From assembly GCA_903919975.1 (NCBI GenBank), contig CAIXKE010000111.1, forward strand, positions 1-56,445: 56,445 nt of DNA, written 5' to 3'. The DNA is from Akkermansiaceae bacterium. Its GTDB lineage: Bacteria > Verrucomicrobiota > Verrucomicrobiia > Verrucomicrobiales > Akkermansiaceae. Under the pieces are notes generated by a model. The model worked only from the letters and a program-made list of their open reading frames with translations. It did no database searches and was not told the origin of the DNA. Below are positions 1 through 8,727 of the stretch, one piece after another (position 1 is the stretch's first letter; each line of letters opens with the position of its first letter). The translations under genes and the position numbers were made by a program.

Positions 1-24
1 ACATTCTGTCGGCTGTCGGCGCGG

Positions 25-75
25 GGACATACTGTCACCCGTCTTCTGCGAAGCGACTCGCCGGACAGTATGTCC
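25..75. repeat. 12-bp perfect inverted repeat at window edge
   Basis: GGACATACTGTC at 25-36 is exactly reverse-complemented at 64-75, with 27 bases between. A related half (ACATTCTGTC, 1-10) precedes it, so arms of this type are also arranged in tandem. This looks like the terminal region of a mobile element cut by the window edge. It lies 71 bases beyond the 3' end of the SNF2 helicase gene, so a terminator is the alternative reading, but there is no T tract. Confidence 0.55.
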
Positions 76-146
76 GTCATCCAGCAGCGCGCAAAATGCA
101 CGCGCTCCGACAACTCGCTTAAAGGTATTGAGCTTCAGCCAGCCGC

Positions 147-3100
147 TTACTTCTGTTCTTCGTCCTCGTCGATGTTGTGGGTGAGGATGAACTGCAAGTC
201 GTCGAGGCCGAGGTTGGAGGCGAAGCCTTCATCGCCGAGCACGTTGGTGACGAGTTGGGTTTTTTGGTGTTGGAGAATGCGGATTTTCTCTTCGACCGTA
301 TCCCGCGTGAGCAGTCGGTAGGCGATAACCTTGTTTTTCTGGCCGATCCGGTGGGTTCGGTCGATGGCTTGGTTTTCGACGGCGGGGTTCCACCACGGAT
401 CGTAGAGGATGACGTAGGAGGCCGAGGTGAGGTTGAGGCCCGAACCACCGGCTTTGAGTGAAAGCATAAAGACCGAAGGGTCTTTGGTGGTTTGGAATTT
501 CTCGATTTCGCCTTTGCGGTCCTTGGTCTGGCCGGTGAGGTAGTTGTAGGGGCGGCCTTCGAGTTCGAGACGAGCTTTGATGAGATCGAGCATCGAGACG
601 AATTGGGAGAAGACGAGCACCTTGTGGCCTTCCTCGTGGAGCTGATCGAGCAGATAGAACAAGGATTCCATCTTGGCGGACTCTTCCTTGAGGTATTTCG
701 GATCGATGAGGCCGGGGTGGCAGCAGATTTGGCGGAGGCGCATCAGGCCTTGGAGGATGGCGAAGGAGTTTTTCTTCACCGCCTCGTCGGAATCGAGGCC
801 GAGCAGGGCTTTTTGAATGCGTTTGAGCTCGTTTTTGTAGAGTTCGAGCTGGATGCCTTCCATTTTCGAGTAAACTTCTTCTTCCGTCCGTGGCGGCAAG
901 TCTTGGGCGACTTGGAGCTTGGTGCGGCGGAGGAGGAACGGCCGGAGGCGTGAGGCGAGGCGGCTTTGGCTGAGCGGGTCCTTGCGCTTATCGAAGCGTT
1001 TTTTGAAGTAAGCGCGGGAGCCAAGCACGCCGGGCATGGCGAAGGCCATCAGCGACCACATGTCGAGCAGGCGGTTTTCGATCGGCGTGCCGGTGAGGAC
1101 GAGGCGATTTTGGGAATCGAGTTCGCGGGCGCACTTGGCGGCCTTGGAATCCGGGTTTTTGATTTGCTGGCCTTCGTCCAAGATGGTGGTGAGCCATTTG
1201 ATGCCGTTGAGTTCCTCGCCGCAGACGCGGAGTTGGGCGTAGTTGAGGACCAGGATGTCGATGTTGTTTTGGATGTGATCCACATCGATGTCGTCGCGAT
1301 TTTTGAGGATCTTGACTTTGAGTTCCGGGGTGAATTTTCCGGCTTCGCTGAACCAGACGTCGAGCACGGATTTCGGGCAAACGACGAGCGCGGGTTTTTT
1401 CGCGCCGCCGGTTTTCCGGTGTTCGTCGAAGAGCCAGAGCAGATAGGTGAGGGACTGGATGGTTTTGCCGAGTCCCATGTCATCGGCGAGGATGCCGCCG
1501 AAGTTGTTGACCGAGAGGTAAGCGAGGAACTTGAAGCCATCGACCTGATAGGGCCGGAGGGTGGCGTTGAGGGCCTCGGGGACGTCGGGATTGACTTCGA
1601 GTTGGATATCGCCGGCGCGGCCTTTGATGCGTTCCCATGCTTTCGGGTCGAAGACCTCGGCGGCTTTGGGATCGGCGAGTTGCAGGGCGTGCATGCGGTG
1701 GGTCTCACCGGAGAGGTCGAAGGGATCGAGGCCGAGGCGGGTGACAGCTTCGCGTTGGTCGGCATCAAGTTTGATTTCGAGGCGCATCCATGAGCCGTCA
1801 TCCATGCGGACGTAGCCACCGCGTGCGGCGACGAGTTGGCGGATTTGCGCTTTGGATAGATTGACGCCTTGGACGTCGATGACGATGCGGAGGTCGAACC
1901 AGTCGATGTCTTGGCCGACGACTTCGAAGCGGACGGCGGCGGTGACGGGATCGGCGAGGATGGATTTCAGGCGGAGATCGATATCGAGTTCGATATTTTC
2001 CGGCATCGCCTTGATCCACTCGGCGAATTTCTCGGGGAATTGTTTGGTGATGCGGGATTTGAACGAGAGGAGTTTCTCGTCATAGGAGAGGCCCATTTCA
2101 TCGAGGATGGGCGGCACCGGATAGAGGGCTTCGCGGGCGAAGCGCAGGAGTTGCTTGCCCTTGACGGGGATTTGTTCGGCGAGTTCCCAACCTTCTTTGG
2201 TGAAGCGTTCGGTGCGGCGGCCTTTGGTCTCGATAGCGGTGACGTCGATGACCAGGTGCTCGGTTTCGGCGGCGGTGAGGCCGGCGATGAGTTTCATTTC
2301 AAACTTGGGTTTCAGTTCGAGGTCGATGACGCGCTTCTTGAGGGATTCCGGAAGGGATGCGCCGATTTTGCGGAGGAATTCCACACCTTCGAGCGAATCG
2401 ATGACGCGTTTTGGAATCAGGTAGCGGGGCATCACGTCGGTTTCCTCGAGCCAGCGTGGCGGGCCGGGGAAGACGGTTTCGTCGGACTGATAGAATTCCT
2501 TGCGGCCGGGGAGGAGGCGGACCGAGTGGGAGACATTTTCACCGCTGGCGGTGATGAGTTGCAGGGCGAAGCTTTTGCTGTCGTAAGGATCATCTTCGCA
2601 GACCCAGCTGAGGGCGTCCTCGACGACTTTGAATTCTTTTTCGTCGAGGTTGACGATGTAGCCTTTGAGTGCGGGTTGGCGGAAAACCCGGTTCATGAAG
2701 CGGCAGGATTCCTCTTGATCGAAATCGAGGGTGGTATCGCCATATTTTCGATAGAACGCGAGGTAATGTTCCCACAGTGTTTGGCTCTGGGCGTCCATGA
2801 GGAGCGCGCCTTCGTGGTGCAGATTAACGTAGTTCTCGATGTCGTTTTTCTCGCGGAGTTGAACCCAGGTGTTGGCTTTGGTTTCCTTTACCTCGATGCG
2901 GGCCTCATTGATGGTGGCGACTAAGCGGAAGGCGACGGTGAGGGGTTCGTCTTGAGGCGGGCGTTCGTTGACCTGCTCGATGCGCTCATACCATGCGGCG
3001 ACTTCACGCTCTTGTTCCCAGTCCGCCATTTTTTTCTGCACGTGACCGAGATCGGTGATCACGCTCATGAACTCCGGATAAGGGAGTTTTTTCTTATAGA

Positions 3101-3644
3101 AGGCGTAAGCGATGTAGTTCCAGAACTCCAGGATGTCCCCAGGGGGCATGGGCCAGAGTTCGAGCGCTTCGTAGGTGGTGATTTCCCAGCGCGGGCTGAT
3201 GCGGACCATGTCGTGGTCGTGCAATTCTCCTTCGATCACGTAACGGCGGTAGCGTTTTTCGATTTTGGTGACGAAATCGGCTTCTTTGTCATCGAGTTCG
3301 CGACCGAGTTTTTCCTCGATGATGTCGAGCACCGGGGTGTCGTCGAATTCATTGGGGGATTCCGGGAGGTCCTCGCCGCGGTGCATGCGCTCCATCATGG
3401 TGGCATACTGGCAGGCACCGGCGATGATCTCGTCTTCGGCGGTGCAAGAGCCGAACCAACGGTTGCCCTGAAGGCGGAGGCTGGTGCGGAAAACTCCGGT
3501 TTCGTCTTCGACCCGGCCTTGAATAAAAAGGTGGTTGCCAAAAATCTGGGTGACTGCGCCATCTTTTTGGAGCATTTCACCGCGTTTCCGGGATTCTTCC
3601 GGGAAACTGTTGAGGAAATTGAGAGTCGCTCGGTCTGGATTCAT
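147..3644 (-). CDS. SNF2-family DEAD/DEAH-box helicase
   Basis: This is a 1165-residue SWI2/SNF2-type ATPase, expected to translocate on double-stranded DNA and remodel DNA-protein complexes in the cytoplasm. The C-terminal half has the ordered helicase motifs: Walker A in ADDMGLGKT (K near 727), a DEGQ box near 823 in place of DEAH, LTGTPIENRL, then the second lobe with VLVFSQF and DPWWNPAVENQAIDRTHRIG. The N-terminal ~650 residues match the poorly conserved extension of bacterial SNF2 proteins. Residues ~30-100 resemble a SWIM zinc-finger region, but the CxC and CxH ligands are mostly missing (GSC...ACQY). The ATG at 3644 begins MNPDRATLNFL; no better internal start is apparent. It runs convergently out of the window edge and divergently from psd. 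The biological substrate cannot be told from sequence. Confidence 0.93.
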   Translation of the reverse strand: MNPDRATLNFLNSFPEESRKRGEMLQKDGAVTQIFGNHLFIQGRVEDETGVFRTSLRLQGNRWFGSCTAEDEIIAGACQYATMMERMHRGEDLPESPNEFDDTPVLDIIEEKLGRELDDKEADFVTKIEKRYRRYVIEGELHDHDMVRISPRWEITTYEALELWPMPPGDILEFWNYIAYAFYKKKLPYPEFMSVITDLGHVQKKMADWEQEREVAAWYERIEQVNERPPQDEPLTVAFRLVATINEARIEVKETKANTWVQLREKNDIENYVNLHHEGALLMDAQSQTLWEHYLAFYRKYGDTTLDFDQEESCRFMNRVFRQPALKGYIVNLDEKEFKVVEDALSWVCEDDPYDSKSFALQLITASGENVSHSVRLLPGRKEFYQSDETVFPGPPRWLEETDVMPRYLIPKRVIDSLEGVEFLRKIGASLPESLKKRVIDLELKPKFEMKLIAGLTAAETEHLVIDVTAIETKGRRTERFTKEGWELAEQIPVKGKQLLRFAREALYPVPPILDEMGLSYDEKLLSFKSRITKQFPEKFAEWIKAMPENIELDIDLRLKSILADPVTAAVRFEVVGQDIDWFDLRIVIDVQGVNLSKAQIRQLVAARGGYVRMDDGSWMRLEIKLDADQREAVTRLGLDPFDLSGETHRMHALQLADPKAAEVFDPKAWERIKGRAGDIQLEVNPDVPEALNATLRPYQVDGFKFLAYLSVNNFGGILADDMGLGKTIQSLTYLLWLFDEHRKTGGAKKPALVVCPKSVLDVWFSEAGKFTPELKVKILKNRDDIDVDHIQNNIDILVLNYAQLRVCGEELNGIKWLTTILDEGQQIKNPDSKAAKCARELDSQNRLVLTGTPIENRLLDMWSLMAFAMPGVLGSRAYFKKRFDKRKDPLSQSRLASRLRPFLLRRTKLQVAQDLPPRTEEEVYSKMEGIQLELYKNELKRIQKALLGLDSDEAVKKNSFAILQGLMRLRQICCHPGLIDPKYLKEESAKMESLFYLLDQLHEEGHKVLVFSQFVSMLDLIKARLELEGRPYNYLTGQTKDRKGEIEKFQTTKDPSVFMLSLKAGGSGLNLTSASYVILYDPWWNPAVENQAIDRTHRIGQKNKVIAYRLLTRDTVEEKIRILQHQKTQLVTNVLGDEGFASNLGLDDLQFILTHNIDEDEEQK

Positions 3645-3889
3645 CGCGTCGTGAGTGGAAATTATGCCTTTAAATCAGCGTTCTCGGCGAAAATGCCAAG
3701 ACGCAAAGCGGCGGGGCGCGATCCTAAGCCACTACAATTCAGGGAATCAATAAAAACCTCATGCCGGGATTTTCAGGATTGTTTGAAGATGCGTTCAGCG
3801 GCGGCAGTGGGGGACTGGGGGAGTGGTTTGGAAATGGCCATGGTGACGCCGCTCTTGCGGTCCCGCCATACGGCGCATAGAAGTCCGGC

Positions 3890-4783
3890 GTGGAACCAAT
3901 CCATTATTTTAACCGCCACAGCGAGAAGCTCGAAGTCGAAGAAGTTTACGGCGAGGGGTTTCTGCGCTGGACGTATGGCCATCCGCTTGGGGCGCTTGCG
4001 CTCGCGGCGATGGTCAAGCGGCCGTTTTTCTCCGCATGGTATGGCCGCCGGATGAGCACGCCGGAATCCGCTGCGCGGGTCAGCCCGTTCATCGAGAAAT
4101 ACGGCTTGGACCCTGCGGATTTTGCGGATTCGCCGGCTTCCTACGGCAGTTTCAACGAGTTCTTTTACCGCAAACTCAAGCCCTCCGCCCGGCCGGTGGA
4201 TCCGGATGAATCCCGCGTGGTTTTTCCGGCGGATGGCCGCCACCTTGGGTTCGAGCGGGCGTCCGCGATTGAGGGGGTGTTCGTCAAAGGCCAGAAATTC
4301 GATTTGCCCGCATTGCTCGGGGACGCGGATCTTGCGGCAAAATACGCCGACGGCGCACTGGTGCTCTCGCGGCTGTGCCCGGTCGATTACCACCGCTTCC
4401 ATTTCCCGGCGGCGGGCGTGCCGGGCGCGACGCGGATGATCGAGGGGCCGTTGTTTTCCGTCTCGCCGATCGCTCTGCGCAAGCAGTTGGCCTATCTTTG
4501 GCAAAACAAGCGGACGATCACGCCGCTGCAAACCGAGCGCTGCGGCACGGTGCTGCTCTTGGAAATCGGCGCGACCTGTGTGGGCACCATTCGCCAGACA
4601 TTCACTTCCGGGCAAGCGGTGGAAAAAGGCGCGGAGAAAGGTTTTTTCGCTTTTGGCGGCTCCTCCACGATTACCATTTTTGAGCCTGGTGCGGTGAAGC
4701 TCGCCGCCGATCTGGCTGATTTCTCTTCGCGGCAGACCGAGCTTTACGCCCGGGTCGGCACTCACATGGCTCACTCCGCTTGA
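3890..4783 (+). CDS. psd: Phosphatidylserine decarboxylase
   Basis: This enzyme converts phosphatidylserine to phosphatidylethanolamine at the inner membrane. It is made as a proenzyme that cleaves itself to create a pyruvoyl group. The 297-residue product has the family's central VDYHRFHFP segment and the C-terminal processing site FGGSS. Ser258 is the expected pyruvoyl-forming residue; E. coli uses LGST, while FGGS(S/T) is typical of the other subfamily. Cleavage would give a long beta chain and an alpha chain of about 40 residues. Translation starts at GTG (3890), since no ATG fits the conserved N-terminus EPIHYFNRHS. The stop lies 38 bases before the ATG of glnD, so the two are probably co-transcribed. 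Confidence 0.95.
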   Translation: MEPIHYFNRHSEKLEVEEVYGEGFLRWTYGHPLGALALAAMVKRPFFSAWYGRRMSTPESAARVSPFIEKYGLDPADFADSPASYGSFNEFFYRKLKPSARPVDPDESRVVFPADGRHLGFERASAIEGVFVKGQKFDLPALLGDADLAAKYADGALVLSRLCPVDYHRFHFPAAGVPGATRMIEGPLFSVSPIALRKQLAYLWQNKRTITPLQTERCGTVLLLEIGATCVGTIRQTFTSGQAVEKGAEKGFFAFGGSSTITIFEPGAVKLAADLADFSSRQTELYARVGTHMAHSA

Positions 4784-4821
4784 CCTTGCCGCCTCCCACT
4801 GCACTCTTTCGCACCTTCTGC

Positions 4822-7581
4822 ATGCCCGACTATCTCCAAACGCTCCAAGAACATGCCCGTGAAGCCCTCAAGCCCGCCATCGAAGGCCAGTTGTCACAGG
4901 CTGAGCGCATCGCGCTTTACAAAGAGTTTCTTAAAATCGAGGAGCAACGCATTCTAGAGCATCATCGTGCGGGAGCCGGTGGTCTCGAAATCGCACGGGA
5001 CCGGGCGGCGCTCATCGACATCCTGCTGTCCTCGATTCTCCAGGCCTCCCTCAATTCCCGCAAAGAGCAGCCCGCTCTGCCCATCGCACTGGTCGCCACC
5101 GGTGGCTACGGCCGCGGATTGCTGAATCCCCGCTCGGACATCGACCTTTTATTTTTGTTGCCCCGCGCTTCTAACAAGCTCCCGTTACCGCTTCAAGAGC
5201 TCGTCCAAGATGTGCTGTATCTTCTCTGGGATGTCGGCTTCAAAGTCGGCCATGCCTGCCGCTCGATCGTCGAATGCGTGCAGCAGGCCAGGCTCGATCA
5301 GGAAAACAAGACCTCGCTGATGGACGCCCGCCTGATCAGTGGCGACGCCGCCTTGTTCGCACAATTTCAAACGAAATTCGCCAAGGAATGCATCGATCAG
5401 GGCCAGCAAGCGTTTTTCGATCTCCGCCGTCAGGACTTGCGCAGCCGACATGAAAAATACTCCCGCACGGTTTTCCTGCAAGAGCCCAACGTTAAGGAGG
5501 GCTGCGGCGGCATGCGTGATTATCATAGTATCCAATGGGTCGCCCGGGTGAAAACCGGCAGCTCGAAACTCGAAGATCTCGTCGAGAAAAAATTCCTCAC
5601 CGCCTCCGCCTGCCGCGAGATCGAGGAAGCTTATGATTTCATCCACCGGGTGCGCAACGAACTCCACTATCACACCGGGAAGGGAACCGATCAACTCACG
5701 CTCCAGCTTCAAGGCGTGGTGGCCACCGCCTTCGCTTATCCCCAGCGCGATATTTTGCGCAGCACCGAGGCCTTCATGCGCGATTACTATCGGCACACGC
5801 GCCATATCTATCAACACACCACGTCGTTGATGGAATCCTTCCAGATCGAAGAGGATTCCCGCGCCGAATCCGGCATCCGTTCGTTCCTGACGTTCCGGAA
5901 AAAAAAGCGCGAGGAATTCGATGGATTCATCGCTCGTGACGGTCGCCTGTTTCCCGCAAACCAAGATATTTTCAGGGACGACCCGAGCCGTCTGATGCGG
6001 CTCTTCCAACACTGTCAGGTCCGCAACCTCAAGCTCAGTCCGCAAATCCGCCGTCTCATCGCCAGCCATTGGGATGATATCGACCGTCCGTTCCGCTATT
6101 CCAAGACCAACCGCCTGATTTTCCAAGCGATTCTCGAGCGCAAAGGCGAGGTTGCGCGCATTTTGCGGCTGATGCATCGCATTGGTTTTCTCGGGCGCTA
6201 TCTACCGGAGTTCGGCGCGCTTGATTGTCTGGTCCAGCACGAGTTTTTCCATCGATACACGGCGGACGAGCATACACTCCGTTGCGCGGATCAACTCGAT
6301 CAACTCGTTTCGGAAACCAACCCGCGCCGCCAGATCTATCGGCGCTTGTTTCATGAAATCGAAGATTCCTACGCGCTCTATCTCGCCGTCATTCTGCATG
6401 ATACCGGCCGCGCGGAAAACGTCCGCGAGCACATCGACGGCTCGGCCATGCTTGCGGCCCGCCTTTGCACGCGCCTGCAAATCCGCGGTGCCCGGCGGAC
6501 CTTGATCATGTTTCTCGTGGACAACCACCTGACGTTCTGGCGCACCGCCACCACCCGCAATCTCGACGATCCCGAAGTGATCGGTGAGTTCGCCTCGATC
6601 GTCAAAAACACCTCCAACTTGGACGCTTTGTTTCTCTTCACCTTCGCCGATTCCAATGCCACGTCCCCGGAATCCTGGACTGGCTGGAAGGAAAGCCTGA
6701 TGATTCAACTCCACTCAGCCACCCGCACCTTCCTAGAAAGCGGGCGCGAGAAATACTCGGAAAAACTCGATGCGGATCGTCTCGCCTTGCGTGACGAAGT
6801 CATCGGCATGATGCGCGAAGACTATCATGCGGATGTTGAGCGCCACTTCGAACGCATGCCGGCCCAAGCGTTCCACTTCCGCCAGGCCTCCCAAATCGTC
6901 ACCCAGGTGCGCACCGTCCGCCATTTCCTGCAACGCGAGGAGGCGAAAAAAGACCCCTTCGCATCGTGCATCAAATGGATTGACCACACCGATAAAGGCT
7001 ACACCGAGCTCGTGCTTGCCACTCGGGATCGGCCCTTGTTGCTCGAAAAAGTCTGCTGCGCCCTCGCCTCGGAACAAATCAACATTCTATCCGCCGATCT
7101 CTTCACCCGCACTGACGGCATCGTCGTCAACATCTTCCGGGTTTGCACCACCAACTTCGAAGCCGTATCTAACGTGGGCATACGCAAGCGTTTTCTGACC
7201 ACCTTTGAAGATGTGCTTGCGGCCGAGGTTTATGAACCTGAGCGCTACCTCCGTCGCCGCGTCAATTTCCTCAAGCCGCGCAACGATCAAGAGATTCCGG
7301 TCCCGGTTCTCGCTTTTGTCAGCAACGAGCTTCACCCCACCTGCACCACTGTCGAACTTCAGGCGCTGGACCGCATCGGCTTGCTCCACGATCTTTTCCA
7401 CACCATCAATGAGTATGGTCTCAACACCGCCCACGCCCGGATTTGCACGGAAAAGGGCGTGGCCATGGACACCCTCTACATCACCACGGCCGAGGGCGGA
7501 AAGGTCGAGGATTTGGAAATTCTCAAGCAACTCGAAGATCGATTCTCCGCCCTCATCGCCCGCCCGGATGCCCAGGAATGA
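4822..7581 (+). CDS. glnD: [Protein-PII] uridylyltransferase / uridylyl-removing enzyme, GlnD-like
   Basis: GlnD senses glutamine and adds or removes UMP on PII proteins, linking nitrogen status to glutamine synthetase. The 919-residue product shows all expected domains in order: a nucleotidyltransferase with GGYGRG (from residue 94) and SDIDL (105-109), the PII-UTase linker with KEGCGGMRDYH, an HD hydrolase domain with HD at 526-527 (ILHDTGRAEN), and two C-terminal ACT domains (~728-790 and ~840-910). ATG 4822 is chosen. A TTG at 4780 overlapping the psd stop would add 14 residues unlike the family. Length fits the usual ~850-930. The HD motif lacks the HDIAKG consensus of E. coli, so uridylyl-removing activity is probable but not certain. 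Ten G residues follow the stop directly. Confidence 0.92.
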   Translation: MPDYLQTLQEHAREALKPAIEGQLSQAERIALYKEFLKIEEQRILEHHRAGAGGLEIARDRAALIDILLSSILQASLNSRKEQPALPIALVATGGYGRGLLNPRSDIDLLFLLPRASNKLPLPLQELVQDVLYLLWDVGFKVGHACRSIVECVQQARLDQENKTSLMDARLISGDAALFAQFQTKFAKECIDQGQQAFFDLRRQDLRSRHEKYSRTVFLQEPNVKEGCGGMRDYHSIQWVARVKTGSSKLEDLVEKKFLTASACREIEEAYDFIHRVRNELHYHTGKGTDQLTLQLQGVVATAFAYPQRDILRSTEAFMRDYYRHTRHIYQHTTSLMESFQIEEDSRAESGIRSFLTFRKKKREEFDGFIARDGRLFPANQDIFRDDPSRLMRLFQHCQVRNLKLSPQIRRLIASHWDDIDRPFRYSKTNRLIFQAILERKGEVARILRLMHRIGFLGRYLPEFGALDCLVQHEFFHRYTADEHTLRCADQLDQLVSETNPRRQIYRRLFHEIEDSYALYLAVILHDTGRAENVREHIDGSAMLAARLCTRLQIRGARRTLIMFLVDNHLTFWRTATTRNLDDPEVIGEFASIVKNTSNLDALFLFTFADSNATSPESWTGWKESLMIQLHSATRTFLESGREKYSEKLDADRLALRDEVIGMMREDYHADVERHFERMPAQAFHFRQASQIVTQVRTVRHFLQREEAKKDPFASCIKWIDHTDKGYTELVLATRDRPLLLEKVCCALASEQINILSADLFTRTDGIVVNIFRVCTTNFEAVSNVGIRKRFLTTFEDVLAAEVYEPERYLRRRVNFLKPRNDQEIPVPVLAFVSNELHPTCTTVELQALDRIGLLHDLFHTINEYGLNTAHARICTEKGVAMDTLYITTAEGGKVEDLEILKQLEDRFSALIARPDAQE

Positions 7582-7693
7582 GGGGGGGGGGCGATTTCCC
7601 CAATGCGGGAGTGCTGAACCCGGATTTTAATTTTCAGGATTGCGGCGACACCTGCAGGCCGCATGATCTTGACGCTATACGCACGAAAGCACC

Positions 7694-7966
7694 ATGTCCC
7701 AAGCCATCATCGATCCTGAGGAGGTCCGCCGTTTTGCGGCGGAGTTGAAACGATTCAACGGCGATCTGCGGGAGCGCTCCGCCTCGCTCATGGCGCGCTT
7801 CACCGCGCTCGGCGATACCTGGCAGGATCAGGAGCAGGAGAAATTTTCAGGTGAGTTCGTGCAGTTGATGAAGACCCTCAAGTCCTTCCTCGAACTCTCC
7901 GAGCGCCACACCCCCTATCTGTTGCGCAAGGCCGACCGCATCCAGCAATACCTTGATCAGCGATAA
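7694..7966 (+). CDS. WXG100-like small secreted protein, variant W-Q-D motif
   Basis: This 90-residue, all-helical protein has the layout of ESX/WXG100 proteins: two amphipathic helices around a central turn holding Trp43. The turn reads LGDTWQDQEQEKF, so it is W-x-D rather than the canonical W-x-G. The residues after it (F, F, L spaced about every four) continue the helix. Family knowledge: WXG100 proteins form helical hairpin dimers exported by FtsK/EssC-type ATPases. It is the first gene of an operon, 112 bases after glnD and 18 bases before the next gene. The ATPase encoded downstream supports export or complex formation with it. No signal peptide is present. An unrelated helical-hairpin protein is the alternative. 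Confidence 0.75.
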   Translation: MSQAIIDPEEVRRFAAELKRFNGDLRERSASLMARFTALGDTWQDQEQEKFSGEFVQLMKTLKSFLELSERHTPYLLRKADRIQQYLDQR

Positions 7967-7984
7967 GGTCATGAAAATCCCGCC

Positions 7985-8518
7985 ATGTCCGATCAGGTAA
8001 AAGTTTCCTCAATTGACGCGCTCGAGGCGTTTCGCGCGGATTTGATCCAATATATCGAAAAAGCGCGCGTCGCGTTGGAAGATGCTGAAGGCGAAGTGAG
8101 GCGCACGCGCACGTGGCTGGATGTGGACAGGACGAATTACTGGACGCGGCAGTTGAAACAGCGGACCAAGGAACTCGACCAAGTGGAGGCCGAGTTTTAC
8201 AACGCCAAGATCACACGCCCGACGGAAAGCCATGCGTTTCACAAAATGGCGGTCCTCAAGGCCAAACACCGCCTTGAGGAGGCCGAGGCGAAAATCCTCG
8301 TCCTGAAAAAATGGCGGCAGACATACGATAACCGCGTCACGCCGATGCTGCGGCAGCTTGATCCGTTGTTTCTCCTAGTCGGCCTCCACCTGCCGAAAGC
8401 AATCCATTCGCTGGGGGAATCGATCAAGGCGCTTCAGGCTTATGCGGAAAAGGGCCCAACCGTGAAGTCCATTGCGCCGGCAGAGCCCGGGCCTTCGGAT
8501 GAAGGAGGGCTGCCATGA
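7985..8518 (+). CDS. Coiled-coil protein of the WXG100/FtsK operon
   Basis: This is a 177-residue, highly charged protein predicted to be almost wholly helical from ~8 to ~115, with heptad-like spacing (FRADLIQYIEKARVALEDA, then long Arg/Lys/Glu stretches). A short hydrophobic region near 125-137 and a Pro/Gly-rich tail follow. It has no signal peptide. I recognise the pattern as similar to uncharacterised proteins found beside WXG100 genes in Planctomycetes and Verrucomicrobia, from memory rather than from a search. Its stop overlaps the next start in ATGA (8515-8518), indicating translational coupling. A chaperone, scaffold or structural part of the export complex is a reasonable guess; no enzymatic motif is visible. 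Confidence 0.8.
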   Translation: MSDQVKVSSIDALEAFRADLIQYIEKARVALEDAEGEVRRTRTWLDVDRTNYWTRQLKQRTKELDQVEAEFYNAKITRPTESHAFHKMAVLKAKHRLEEAEAKILVLKKWRQTYDNRVTPMLRQLDPLFLLVGLHLPKAIHSLGESIKALQAYAEKGPTVKSIAPAEPGPSDEGGLP

Positions 8519-8727
8519 GCACGTCCGGCAGCAGGGGGCTCCTCGCCATGTCCACCCGCCAGCTCATGTCGTGCTGGGAGGAAACCCGTAACTCATGGCG
8601 AGACCAGAAGGCCGCCGAGTTCGAAAGCTTGTATCTAGCAGAGCTTGGCCATAGCCTCAGTTCGGCTATGAAAATCCTCGAGGAACTGGATCAATTGTTA
8701 ATAAAAATTCATGCAGACTGCGACTGA
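8515..8727 (+). CDS. Second small WXG100-like protein, variant W-R-D motif
   Basis: This is a 70-residue helical protein. Residues 24-37 read TRNSWRDQKAAEFE, matching the first gene's DTWQDQEQEKF in the pattern (S/T)-W-(Q/R)-D-Q-x3-4-F. Trp28 would lie in the inter-helix turn, followed by a long helix ending LLIKIHADCD. It overlaps the preceding stop (ATGA at 8515) and its own stop (8725-8727) lies inside the start region of the ATPase gene (ATG 8711), so the three genes are tightly coupled. It is shorter than the ~100 residues of classical WXG100 proteins, mainly because the first helix is short. A heterodimer with the 7,694 product, as in EsxA/EsxB, is inferred, not shown. Confidence 0.72.
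   Translation: MSTSGSRGLLAMSTRQLMSCWEETRNSWRDQKAAEFESLYLAELGHSLSSAMKILEELDQLLIKIHADCD

Noticed and set aside
3644..3890. Terminator or promoter between SNF2 and psd
   Set aside because: The region is divergent, but I saw no clear stem-loop with a T tract and no convincing -35/-10 pair.
966..4055. Long plus-strand ORFs opposite the SNF2 gene (966-1793, 1869-2924, 2952-4055)
   Set aside because: They are antisense shadows, rich in Glu/Gly/Phe owing to GC-rich codon complement, and show no domain pattern.
7582..7591. G10 tract as a phase-variation switch
   Set aside because: It lies directly after the glnD stop codon and not within a reading frame or a recognisable promoter spacer.
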